NCBI GenBank assembly: GCA_035628055.1
Contig: DASPKO010000246.1
Coordinates: 1 to 10,104 of the forward strand
Direction: 5' to 3'
DNA: 10,104 nucleotides
Source of the DNA: DASPKO01 sp035628055
GTDB lineage: Bacteria > Planctomycetota > Phycisphaerae > Phycisphaerales > UBA1924
The notes beneath the pieces were generated by a model. It was given only the letters and a program-made list of their open reading frames with translations, did no database searches and had not been told where the DNA came from. Position 1 is the stretch's first letter; every line of letters begins with the position of its first letter. The translations under genes were made by a program, and so were the position numbers. Positions 1-7,210 of the stretch are shown here, piece by piece.

Positions 1-192
1 GCCAGTGCGCTCTGCCCGAGCTGGACTCGCGGCCTCCGTGCCGACACTCTCTCCGTCACGTCCGTGATCCTGTTGATCGGGGCCAGGTGGGGAACGCCTG
101 CACGCACCGGCAGCCCGGCGCGGCAAGCCTAGCCGCCGCCAACCGCACATCGGTCCGTCTCGCACGAGTGAATCGGGCGACCGGCCCGAGAG
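1..192. other. Stretch with no gene that can be supported
   Basis: No convincing gene is visible here. Two short frames stay open to the left edge and neither can be proved. One is rightward from the edge and ends in TAG at 130-132; it could be the tail of a gene coming from the left. The other is leftward, could start at a GTG at 107-105 and runs off the edge. Both have clearly more A/T at third codon positions than the real genes in this window, and the leftward one has no ribosome binding site or -10 element. The stretch may simply be the downstream flank of the leftward gene that stops at 193. A longer contig would settle this. Confidence 0.4.
173..189 (-). terminator. Candidate stem-loop just after the coiled-coil membrane protein gene
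   Basis: The arms TCGGGC (173-178) and GCCCGA (184-189) are perfect complements around a five-base loop. The structure lies three bases beyond the stop codon of the leftward gene at 193, where an intrinsic terminator would be expected. No run of T follows in the leftward direction, so the call rests on the stem and its position only. Six-base GC stems arise often by chance in such DNA. Confidence 0.3.
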
Positions 193-1968
193 TCACTTCT
201 TCTCCGCGTCCCCCGCCGCCGGGGCGTCGCTGGGCCTCTCGGGCTCGGAGGCTCTGGCGTCCTTCACCTTCGCCCGGGCCTTGAGGTTCCCGAAGTAGTG
301 CTTCACCACGTCGTGATACTCGCGCGGGATCACGTTGTTCTCGAGGGCCTCGGCCGCCTCCTGCTCGGCGGCCGCCGTCACCTCGCCGAACTGCGCGACG
401 CTCTCGCCCTTGATCTGCTCCCCCTGGACCATGCGGCTCGAGATGATCGGGCCCTGCTGTGTCGCCACCTTGCTGCGCCGCTTCGTCAGCGTCGCCTCCG
501 CCTCCGCCACGCCGCTCTCTCCCCCGTCACCGATCCCGGGGCCGCCCGAGCCCGAGCCGCGATTGCGGCTGAACCCCTCGCGGAACGGGCCGTTGCTGGC
601 CGACAGCCCCCCCTCGCACTCGCCCATCCCCTCGCACTGCCCCTCTCCGAACTTCGAGAGCGCCGCGAGCTGGCCCTCGGTCTCCTCCCCGGCCGCATCC
701 GCCGCCTCCAGCTCCGCCGCGAGCTGCTCGAGCTCCGCCAGCTCGCCCTGCATCTCGCCGGCCGCCGCCATCCCTTCCTCGCCCATGCCCTCCTGGCCCA
801 TCGAGCGCGCCATCGCCGCGGCCGACTTGCCCATGTTCTGGCAGGCGCTGCAGGCGCTCTTGCAGGCCATCGCCGCCTCGAGGAGCGCCTTCCGCTGCTC
901 CGGGCTCAGCCCCTTGGCCGCCTCGATCGCCTTCTCGAGGTCCTCCGTGCTCAGCCCCGCCAGCTTCGCTTCCAGGCCCGCCTTCTTGAGCATCTCCGCG
1001 AGCCGCTCCTGCTGCTCCTGGCTCAGCTCCTCCAGCTTCGCCGCCAGCTCGCCGAGCTGCTCCTGGAGCTTGGCCCGGTCCTCCGGGCTCATCGCGTTGG
1101 ACTGCGCCTCCTTCATCAGCTTGGCCAGCTCCTCCGACGCGCCCTTGAAGTTCGCCTTCGAGAGCTCCGCCGTCAGCGGCGCCAACGGACCGTCCGGCGT
1201 GGGCAGCTTCGCCAGGCTCTTCTCCAGGCTCTGCATCTTCTGCCCCGGCTCCCCCTGCTTGATCTCCGCGATCCGGTCCTTGATCGAGGTGAGCTGCTTC
1301 ATCGCCGCGCGCCGCACCGCGTCCGGGTCCTTGGGCCTGTCGGCCTCGGCCGGCTCGGGCTTGCCGACATCGTCCAGGCCGAGCTTCGCGGCAATCTCCT
1401 GCGCCTTGGCCTGGGCCTCCTGCGCCGCCGCCCTCACCTCCGCGAGCTGGGCCTGCTGCTCCTGGTCGAGCTCCTTGGCGTCCGCCCCGGCGCCGCGGTC
1501 CAGCTCCGGCACCAGGAACCAGACCGCCACCAGGGCCGCGCCGAGGCCGAGCGGGGTCTGCCAGTAGCGCGGCGCTCGGATCGGCACCGCCTGCCTCACG
1601 TTCACGGCCCGCGCCTTGTCCGACGCGGATTGCACGGTGAGCCGGGCCCACGGGTCGTCGCTCCCCACCACACAGAGCGCCGTGCTCAGGGCCTCGCGCA
1701 GATTCGCCCCCTCGTCCACGCGCCGGGCCACCGCCACGCGATCCTCGCGGGTTGCCAGCACCCACGCGCCCGCCGCCAGCACGGCCCCCGCGGGGACCGC
1801 CCAGGCCAGCACATCCCAGGGCAGGACGAGGCCCGCCAGTTGCTGCGCCAGGCGCGCGACGATCAGAATCCCTAGCGCCGCCGCCAGCGACCAGGTCAGG
1901 GCGCGCAGGAACGAAGCGGCCAGCACCCGCCACCCGGCCACGCGAAGCACCCGCGCAATCTGTTCCAT
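193..1968 (-). CDS. Membrane-anchored coiled-coil protein with cysteine cluster, function unknown
   Basis: I do not recognise a characterised function. The 591-residue product has two adjacent N-terminal membrane segments (about residues 19-45 and 50-72), a soluble stretch, and a third segment (about 138-154). A long Ala/Glu/Gln/Lys/Leu-rich helical region with coiled-coil character follows (about 165-360). Next come cysteines C369, C373 and C376 (CX3CX2C), a Met/Gly/Glu-rich stretch with C445 and C451, a Gly/Ser-rich linker (about 467-485), and a conserved-looking tail, IPREYHDVVKHYF (547-559). From memory this layout resembles large planctomycete membrane proteins encoded near MoxR/DUF58/von Willebrand factor genes, but no such partner is in the window. 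The ATG at 1968 is chosen because GAGG (1980-1977) lies eight bases upstream. An in-frame ATG at 2055 would add 29 residues, rich in Gly, Ala, Ser and Thr. It is transcribed away from the glycosyltransferase gene. Confidence 0.85.
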   Translation of the reverse strand: MEQIARVLRVAGWRVLAASFLRALTWSLAAALGILIVARLAQQLAGLVLPWDVLAWAVPAGAVLAAGAWVLATREDRVAVARRVDEGANLREALSTALCVVGSDDPWARLTVQSASDKARAVNVRQAVPIRAPRYWQTPLGLGAALVAVWFLVPELDRGAGADAKELDQEQQAQLAEVRAAAQEAQAKAQEIAAKLGLDDVGKPEPAEADRPKDPDAVRRAAMKQLTSIKDRIAEIKQGEPGQKMQSLEKSLAKLPTPDGPLAPLTAELSKANFKGASEELAKLMKEAQSNAMSPEDRAKLQEQLGELAAKLEELSQEQQERLAEMLKKAGLEAKLAGLSTEDLEKAIEAAKGLSPEQRKALLEAAMACKSACSACQNMGKSAAAMARSMGQEGMGEEGMAAAGEMQGELAELEQLAAELEAADAAGEETEGQLAALSKFGEGQCEGMGECEGGLSASNGPFREGFSRNRGSGSGGPGIGDGGESGVAEAEATLTKRRSKVATQQGPIISSRMVQGEQIKGESVAQFGEVTAAAEQEAAEALENNVIPREYHDVVKHYFGNLKARAKVKDARASEPERPSDAPAAGDAEKK

Positions 1969-1972
1969 GCTT

Positions 1973-1986
1973 GTGACCTCGTGACC
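1973..1986 (-). promoter_or_regulatory. GTGACC direct repeat covering the ribosome binding site of the 193-1968 gene
   Basis: GTGACC occurs at 1973-1978 and again at 1981-1986, two bases apart. On the coding strand this reads GGTCACGAGGTCAC, directly before AAGC and the ATG. The Shine-Dalgarno-like GAGG (1980-1977) is made from the junction of the two copies. The GAGG supports the start at 1968. Whether the repeat is a protein or RNA binding site, or chance, cannot be told from one copy. Confidence 0.35.
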
Positions 1987-2083
1987 GTTGGTCGTGCCCG
2001 TGGTGCCCGAGCTGCCCGCCCGGGCCGGGCCCCTGCCGCCCGCCCCATCGTTCATGGCCGCCCGGGCGCGGCGGTCCCTCCAC

Positions 2084-2107
2084 AGGGTATTCGGCCGGCG
2101 CCGGCCG
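2084..2107 (-). promoter_or_regulatory. Candidate promoter with palindrome for the leftward membrane protein gene
   Basis: On the minus strand TACCCT (2089-2084) fits a TANNNT -10 element. Immediately upstream lies a perfect 16-base palindrome, CGGCCGGCGCCGGCCG (2092-2107), which would occupy the spacer of such a promoter and could be an operator. No good -35 hexamer is visible. Transcription from here would give a leader of roughly 100 bases to the ATG at 1968, or about 20 to the alternative ATG at 2055. GC-only palindromes are less surprising in this base composition. Confidence 0.35.
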
Positions 2108-2191
2108 CCCGTTCGGAATGTTTTCCCGCGCCAGCCGACCCCGGGGGCGAACCGGACCAGCACCGGCCAGGGACCACGCCCGCGCGCCCCC

Positions 2192-2230
2192 TATCCTCGC
2201 CTTCGGCACCACGCCCCCAACGACGAGGAG
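2192..2230 (+). promoter_or_regulatory. Candidate -10 element and ribosome binding site of the glycosyltransferase gene
   Basis: TATCCT (2192-2197) matches TANNNT and is followed by CGC, much like the TAGACTCGC found before two other genes here. GAGGAG (2225-2230) is a good Shine-Dalgarno sequence 11 bases before the ATG at 2242. Together they imply a leader of about 38 bases. No recognisable -35 hexamer is seen. Confidence 0.45.
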
Positions 2231-2241
2231 CGCACGCGCGA

Positions 2242-4521
2242 ATGCGGATCTGCCTGGTCTCCCGTGAGGTCCCGCCCTTCGTCGGGGGCGGCATCTCGAC
2301 CTACATCGCCGAGCTCTCCCGGGCCCTGGTCGCCGCCGGCCACCAGGTCCATGTCCTGACCAGCCCCTTCCCCGGCCTGGGCGAACGGGGAGGCTCGGCC
2401 CTGCCCGGGGCCACCCTCCACGCGGTCGATCTTGACACCGGGCCCGCCTCCATCCCGGGGGCCCATTTCTCCGAGGCCTCGCGCTACTCCATGGCGGTCT
2501 ACACCGCCCTGCGCGAGCTGAGCGCCCGGCACCGCTTCGACTACGTCGAGTTCCCCGAGTACCTCGGCGAGGGGTACTTCTCACTCCGCGCCAAGCGCGC
2601 GCTCGGCGAGTTCGCCGAAACCGTGCTGGGCGTGCGTCTCCACACCCCGCTGTACGTGGCCCGGGAGTTCGACCGCACCGCGGTGGTCAACCTGGAGGTC
2701 GCCCACGCCGGGCACATGGAGCGCGGCTCGGTCGCCGAGGCGGACCTCGTGCTCTCCGCCAGCCGCGCGATGCTCGAGCGCGCCCTGGCGGATCTCCCCC
2801 AGCCCGCGCCCAGCCCCGCGGATCTGCCGCGCGAGGTCCTCCCCCTCCCGCTCGACGTGGACGCCGTGCAGGCCCAGTGCCCCGAGACGGGGATCGACCC
2901 GGTCACCGAGCCGGGCCGCAAGACAATCCTCTACTTCGGGCGCCTCCAGCTCATCAAGGGCGTCGTCGAGCTCGTGCGCGCTGGCGGCTGGGTCCTGGAG
3001 CGCGGGCACGAGGTGCGCTTCGTCTTCATCGGCGGTGACACCGAGACCGGCCCCTTCGGCCGCTCCATGCGCGAGCACCTGCTCCGCCTCGCCGCCAGCG
3101 GTCCCGGGGCGGACCGCTTCGAGTTCCCCGGGCCGCGCCCGCGCGCCGAGCTGCTCGCGGAGATCCGCCACGCCGCGGTCTGCTGCTTCCCCTCACGCTG
3201 GGAGAGCTTCTCCATGGCCTGCGTCGAGGCCATGGCCGCCGGGGCCGTCGTGGTCACCTCGGACGCTGGGGGCCTCGGCGAGATCGTCTCCCACGGGGTC
3301 AGCGGGCTCACCTTCAAGGCCGGCGATAACGATTCCCTGGGCGTGATGCTCGAGAAGGCGCTCTGCGACGCGCCCCTCCGCCAGACCTGCCGCGCCCTGG
3401 CCCCGATCCGCGCCCGCCAGCTCTGCGGCGCGGGCCCGATCGCGGCGCGCCTCGTCGAGCTCGTTGAGCGCCACCGCCCCGCCATCCTCGAGCGGGCCCG
3501 CCAGGCCGCCCGCCGGGCCCGCCCGCGCCCCGCCAGCCCCGACCGCCCGGAGCTCTCGGTGATCGTCCCGTTCTACAACCTCGGCCGCTATCTCCCGGAG
3601 ACCCTCGCCTCGCTCTCGCGCCAGACCTACCGCGACTTCGAACTCCTCATCGTCGACGACGGCTCCACCGAGCCCGACTCGCTGGCGCTCCTCGACGATC
3701 TCCGCTCCCGGGGCTACCGCGTCATCGCCAAGCGCAACGGGGGCCTGGGGTCGGCGCGCAACGCCGGATTCGAGGCCGCGCGCGGCGACTTCGTCCTGCC
3801 CATCGACGCCGACGACATCGCTCATCCCACCTGGGCCCAGACTTTGCTCTCGGCCATCCGCCGGCAGCCCGGGCTCGCCTCGGTCAGCCCGATGTTCACC
3901 AGCTTCTGCGACGAGCCCGAGGAGGCCCGCTCCGGGTACGTCCCCCTCGCCATCGATCCCGACCTGCTCCTCCTGCACAACATCGCGGGCCCCGGCGGCG
4001 GCTCGATCGTCGCCCGCGAGGCCTGGAAGCAGGCCGGCGGCTACGACGAGTGGCTGACCAGCTTCGAGGACTGGGACTTCTGGTGCCGGCTCGCCGAGCG
4101 CGGGCGCCGCGGCGTCGCCATCCCGGAGTTCCTCCTCTATTACCGTCTGCGTCCCGGCTCGCTCATCCGCGCGGAGGCCACGCCCCGGCATCACGCCCTG
4201 CGGGCCTATCTCATCGCCCAGCATCCCACCCTGCCCTCGCGCCCCGACCTGGCCCTGCGCGCCCAGCTCGCCGAGGCCGAGGCCGCCAAGGCCCTGGCGG
4301 CGCACTGGGAGCAGGAGCACGCGCACCTCGGGGCGCGGCTCAACGGCTTCGCCGCCGGCGACCCCGAGGCGCACCTCGCCCAGGCCGCCCGACGCCTGAT
4401 CGACGAGAACCTCCGCTACCGCCTGGCCGACAAGCTCAACCGCGTTCTCAAGCGGTCCGGGCTGCAGGGCCCGGCCAAGTCGGCCGTGCTCTCCGCCCGG
4501 CGGCTCATCCGCCGCCGCTGA
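2242..4521 (+). CDS. Bifunctional glycosyltransferase: GT4 domain fused to GT2 domain
   Basis: The 759-residue cytoplasmic protein carries two complete sugar-transfer modules. Residues 1 to about 395 form a GT-B fold GT4-type domain. It has the N-terminal glycine loop (VGGGIS, 14-19), GRLQLIKG (233-240) and the EX7E signature of retaining GT4 enzymes (E321, E329). After a basic, proline-rich linker (about 405-436), residues 438 to about 650 form a GT-A fold GT2 domain. This has LSVIVPFYN, VDDGS (D472, D473), the metal-binding DAD (D522-D524), and EDWDFW with likely base D610. A helical, very basic tail ends the protein. No signal peptide or membrane segment is visible. Such fusions usually add two successive sugars to a surface polysaccharide, lipid-linked glycan or glycoprotein; donor and acceptor cannot be read from sequence. 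The ATG gives the classic MRICLVSRE start, 11 bases after GAGGAG. No wzx/wzy or other glycan genes are adjacent. Confidence 0.93.
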   Translation: MRICLVSREVPPFVGGGISTYIAELSRALVAAGHQVHVLTSPFPGLGERGGSALPGATLHAVDLDTGPASIPGAHFSEASRYSMAVYTALRELSARHRFDYVEFPEYLGEGYFSLRAKRALGEFAETVLGVRLHTPLYVAREFDRTAVVNLEVAHAGHMERGSVAEADLVLSASRAMLERALADLPQPAPSPADLPREVLPLPLDVDAVQAQCPETGIDPVTEPGRKTILYFGRLQLIKGVVELVRAGGWVLERGHEVRFVFIGGDTETGPFGRSMREHLLRLAASGPGADRFEFPGPRPRAELLAEIRHAAVCCFPSRWESFSMACVEAMAAGAVVVTSDAGGLGEIVSHGVSGLTFKAGDNDSLGVMLEKALCDAPLRQTCRALAPIRARQLCGAGPIAARLVELVERHRPAILERARQAARRARPRPASPDRPELSVIVPFYNLGRYLPETLASLSRQTYRDFELLIVDDGSTEPDSLALLDDLRSRGYRVIAKRNGGLGSARNAGFEAARGDFVLPIDADDIAHPTWAQTLLSAIRRQPGLASVSPMFTSFCDEPEEARSGYVPLAIDPDLLLLHNIAGPGGGSIVAREAWKQAGGYDEWLTSFEDWDFWCRLAERGRRGVAIPEFLLYYRLRPGSLIRAEATPRHHALRAYLIAQHPTLPSRPDLALRAQLAEAEAAKALAAHWEQEHAHLGARLNGFAAGDPEAHLAQAARRLIDENLRYRLADKLNRVLKRSGLQGPAKSAVLSARRLIRRR

Positions 4522-4548
4522 GAGTCCCCGCCGGGCCGCGCCGGCCGA

Positions 4549-4554
4549 TAGACT
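4549..4554 (+). promoter_or_regulatory. TAGACT -10-like element for a leaderless agmatinase-family gene
   Basis: TAGACT fits TANNNT and ends seven bases before the ATG at 4562. A transcript would therefore begin at or next to the start codon. No Shine-Dalgarno sequence precedes the ATG. The nine bases TAGACTCGC recur at 10052-10060 before another ATG. A short GC hairpin (GGCCG at 4534-4538 with CGGCC at 4542-4546) lies just upstream, after the glycosyltransferase stop, and may help end that transcript. No -35 hexamer is evident. Confidence 0.55.
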
Positions 4555-4561
4555 CGCGCCG

Positions 4562-5542
4562 ATGGGCAGGTCCACCGTGCTCCCCGACGCCCGCGTCACC
4601 CCGCGCTTCGCGGGCATCCCGACCTTCTGCCGGTACCCGCTGCTCTCCCAGGTCGCGCCCGAGAACTGCCCGGTCGACTGGGCCATCTATGGCGTGCCCT
4701 TCGACTCGGGGGTCACCTACCGCCCCGGGGCCCGCTTCGGCCCGCGGGCCGTCCGCCTGGAGTCGCAGTACGTCAAGCGGTTCTCGCTGGCCCACGGGCT
4801 CGACCCCACCCAGCTCTTCTCCCTCGCCGACGCCGGGGACGCCCCGGTGTCCACCTACAGCCCGGAGCAGAACGCCCGCACCGTGCTGGACTTTGCGCGC
4901 GCCCTGGGCGATCCCGCGACCACGCGCCTGCTCGCCGTCGGGGGCGACCACTCCATCGCCTACGCCAACATTGCCGCCACCTTCGAGCGCCTCGGCCGCC
5001 CCGCCGGCGGGCTGGCGCTGCTGCATTTCGACTCGCACCTCGACACCGTCGAGTCGGTCTGGGGCGAGTCGTGGGGGCACGCCTCCCCCTTCTTCCGCGC
5101 CATCACCGCGGGCCTGGTCAACCCCGCGCTCATGGTCTCTCTCGGCGTCAAGGGGCCCCTCAACACGCCCGACGACCTGAAGTTCGCCGCGGACCGCGGC
5201 GTCACCATCGTCACCGCCGACCAGCTCCGCGCGCCCGCCGGCGCGGGCGCGATCGAGGCCTTCGCGGGCCAGCTCCGCCAGCGGGGCCTGCCCGCCTACA
5301 TCTCGTTCGACATCGACGTCGTCGACCCCGCGTTCGCCCCCGGCACGGGCACGCCCAGCGTCGGCGGGCTCAGCTCCGCGGAGGCCCTGGCCCTCCTCCG
5401 CCGCTTCGCCGGCGTCCCGATCGCCGGCGCGGACGTCGTCGAGGTCCTCCCCGACCGCGACGTCGCCGGGATCACGGCCCTCCTGGCCGCCCACATCCTC
5501 TACGAGGTCATCTGCCTCGACGCCCGGGCCCGGAGCGGCTGA
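4562..5542 (+). CDS. Agmatinase/ureohydrolase family protein (SpeB-like)
   Basis: The 326-residue protein is a binuclear manganese hydrolase of the arginase/agmatinase family, which splits a guanidino compound to urea and an amine. The metal ligands are all present: GGDHS (H130), HFDSHLD (D157, H159, D161) and SFDIDVVDP (D250, D252). APGTGTP (259-265) and DVVEVLP with E294, matching the substrate-binding glutamate of arginases, also fit. H173 in WGHASPF takes the place of the conserved active-site histidine, usually in HGT. Length is normal for agmatinases. Agmatine is the likeliest substrate, giving putrescine, but guanidinobutyrate or guanidine are possible because the specificity loops vary and no polyamine gene is next to it. 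The ATG at 4562 lacks a ribosome binding site but has a close -10 element. It lies 40 bases after the glycosyltransferase gene on the same strand, probably as a separate unit. Confidence 0.92.
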   Translation: MGRSTVLPDARVTPRFAGIPTFCRYPLLSQVAPENCPVDWAIYGVPFDSGVTYRPGARFGPRAVRLESQYVKRFSLAHGLDPTQLFSLADAGDAPVSTYSPEQNARTVLDFARALGDPATTRLLAVGGDHSIAYANIAATFERLGRPAGGLALLHFDSHLDTVESVWGESWGHASPFFRAITAGLVNPALMVSLGVKGPLNTPDDLKFAADRGVTIVTADQLRAPAGAGAIEAFAGQLRQRGLPAYISFDIDVVDPAFAPGTGTPSVGGLSSAEALALLRRFAGVPIAGADVVEVLPDRDVAGITALLAAHILYEVICLDARARSG

Positions 5543-5558
5543 CCCCACCTCGGCATTC

Positions 5559-7175
5559 TCACTCCCGGTCGCGCACGTCCACGGTGTAGTTGGGCGCCTC
5601 GCGGGTGATCTTGATGTCGTGCGGGTGGCTCTCCACCATGCTCGCGCTGGTCACCCGGCAGAACCGCGTCTGCGCCCGGAACTCCTCCAGGTTCGCGCAC
5701 CCGCAGTAGCCCATCGAGGCCCGCAGCCCGCCGACGAGCTGGAAGATGAACTCCGCCAGCGGGCCCCGATACGGAACCAGGCCCTCGATCCCCTCGGGCA
5801 CGAACTTGAGCGTCCGCCGGCCGTCCAGCCCCTGCCCGTACCGGTCGGCCGAGCCGGCGCTCATCGCCCCCTCCGAGCCCATCCCCCGGTAGCTCTTGTA
5901 ACGCCGTCCCTGGCTGATCACCAGCTCCCCGGGCGACTCGTCCAGCCCCGCAAAGAGCGAGCCCAGCATCACGCAGTGAGCCCCGGCGGCGATCGCCTTG
6001 GCGATGTCCCCCGACTGCCGCACCCCGCCGTCGGCGATCACCGGCACCTGCTCCGCGGCCCCCGCGGCGCGCACGCCCCGCACCGCGTTGAAGATCGCCG
6101 TCACCTGCGGCACCCCCACGCCCGTCACCACCCGGGTCGTGCAGATCGATCCCGGCCCGATCCCCGCCTTGATGCCGTCCGCCCCGGCCCGGACCAGGTC
6201 GCGCGCCGCCTCCGCGGTCGCCACGTTCCCCGCCACCACCTCGGCGCCGTACTTCTGCTTGATGGTGCGCACGGTCCGCAGGACGTTGGCCGAGTGCCCG
6301 TGCGAGGCGTCCACCACGATCACGTCCGCCCCCGCCGCCAGCAGCGCCTCGACCCGCTCGTACTGGTCCACCCCGCACGCCGCCCCGCAGACCAGCCGCC
6401 CACGCGCGTCGGTGTTCGCCCGCGGGAACTCGAACATCCGGTCGATGTCGCGCTGCGTCACCATCCCCGCCAGCCGGCCCGCCCCGTCGATCAGCAGCAG
6501 CTTCTCGACCTTGTTCCGGTTGAGAATCCCCTGCGCCTCCTCCAGCGTCGTGCCGGGCGGGGCCGTGATCAGCCCCGTCCGCGTCATCACCCGGCCCACC
6601 GGTGTCGCCTGGTCCTCCACGAACTTCAGGTCCCGGCGCGTGATGATCCCCAGCACCGTCCCCTTCGAACGCAGCGTCGCCGCACCGTCGTCCGTCACCG
6701 GAAAGCCCGAGACGTGGTGCGTGCGCATCAGCTCGCGCACCTGCCCCACCGGCGTCTCCGGCCCCACCGTGATCGGGTCGAAGATCACCCCGTTGGCGGT
6801 GCGCTTCACCTTCGACACCTCGCGCGCCTGCGCCTCGGGCGCCAGGTTCCGGTGGATGACGCCCAGACCCCCCTCCTGCGCCAGCGCGATCGCCAGCGCC
6901 GACTCGGTCACCGTGTCCATCGGGGCCGAGACCAGCGGCACCTTCACCGCGATGCCGCGGCTGAACCGCGAGGCGGTGTCCGCGTCCGCCGGCATGATCT
7001 CGCTGGCGCGCGGGATCAGCAGCACGTCGTCGAACGTGATCCCCTCGCACACGATCTTGGACTCGCCCGGGTCGGGAACGCCGGTCTCGGAAAGCCCGCG
7101 CGGGGCAGCGGCTCCCCCGGCCGTCCTCACCCGGGCCGGGCCCGCCGACCCCGGCACGCCGTTGTCGTCTCCCAT
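5559..7175 (-). CDS. guaB: IMP dehydrogenase
   Basis: The 538-residue enzyme oxidises IMP to XMP with NAD+, the committing step of GMP synthesis, in the cytoplasm. The TIM-barrel core opens with EGITFDDVLL (44-53). It is interrupted by a CBS pair (about 133-250), with MTRTGLITAPPGTTLEEA beginning the second CBS. Also present are VVDASHG (D289), the potassium and active-site loop GPGSICTTR with catalytic C345, ADGGVRQSGD (381-390), the R445-Y446 catalytic dyad of the mobile flap, and YRGMGSEGAM. It is about 40-50 residues longer than typical bacterial enzymes because of a Gly/Ala/Pro-rich extension before residue 40. The ATG at 7175 is favoured by a well-formed promoter only five bases upstream; no Shine-Dalgarno sequence exists. 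It converges on the agmatinase gene, with 16 bases between stops. Confidence 0.97.
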   Translation of the reverse strand: MGDDNGVPGSAGPARVRTAGGAAAPRGLSETGVPDPGESKIVCEGITFDDVLLIPRASEIMPADADTASRFSRGIAVKVPLVSAPMDTVTESALAIALAQEGGLGVIHRNLAPEAQAREVSKVKRTANGVIFDPITVGPETPVGQVRELMRTHHVSGFPVTDDGAATLRSKGTVLGIITRRDLKFVEDQATPVGRVMTRTGLITAPPGTTLEEAQGILNRNKVEKLLLIDGAGRLAGMVTQRDIDRMFEFPRANTDARGRLVCGAACGVDQYERVEALLAAGADVIVVDASHGHSANVLRTVRTIKQKYGAEVVAGNVATAEAARDLVRAGADGIKAGIGPGSICTTRVVTGVGVPQVTAIFNAVRGVRAAGAAEQVPVIADGGVRQSGDIAKAIAAGAHCVMLGSLFAGLDESPGELVISQGRRYKSYRGMGSEGAMSAGSADRYGQGLDGRRTLKFVPEGIEGLVPYRGPLAEFIFQLVGGLRASMGYCGCANLEEFRAQTRFCRVTSASMVESHPHDIKITREAPNYTVDVRDRE

Positions 7176-7180
7176 TGCAC

Positions 7181-7210
7181 AAGGTAGGCCCAGCGCCGCG
7201 AGCCCGTCAA
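7181..7210 (-). promoter_or_regulatory. Sigma-70-type promoter of guaB overlapping the thioesterase stop codon
   Basis: On the minus strand TTGACG (7210-7205) is a near-consensus -35, followed by an 18-base spacer and the -10 element TACCTT (7186-7181). The ATG of guaB begins five bases later, so the transcript would start at or beside the start codon. The -35 includes the TGA stop of the upstream thioesterase gene (7209-7207). This is the best-formed promoter in the window. Confidence 0.65.

Noticed and set aside
298..1875. Long rightward open frame (525 codons) opposite the leftward membrane protein gene
   Set aside because: It is very rich in Arg, Leu and His, has no recognisable domain, and mirrors a gene with strong membrane and coiled-coil features. 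GC-rich codon use keeps the opposite frames open.
1981..2241. Upstream extension of the glycosyltransferase frame by 87 codons
   Set aside because: The extra residues are Arg/Pro/Ala-rich and lie in the divergent promoter region, while the ATG at 2242 has GAGGAG upstream and a canonical GT4 N-terminus.
527..2584. Leftward open frame of 685 codons overlapping two genes
   Set aside because: The translation is low-complexity Gly, Arg, Pro and Ala, and it crosses the divergent promoter region and the start of the glycosyltransferase.
3193..4686. Leftward open frame opposite the glycosyltransferase and agmatinase genes
   Set aside because: The opposite strand encodes complete catalytic motifs of known families; this frame shows none and spans an intergenic promoter.
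5350..5370. APGTGTP followed by Ser instead of Glu in the agmatinase-family enzyme, first read as a lost substrate residue
   Set aside because: As I recall, E. coli SpeB and human arginase have Val at this place. The conserved substrate-binding glutamate corresponds to E294 in DVVEVLP, which is present.
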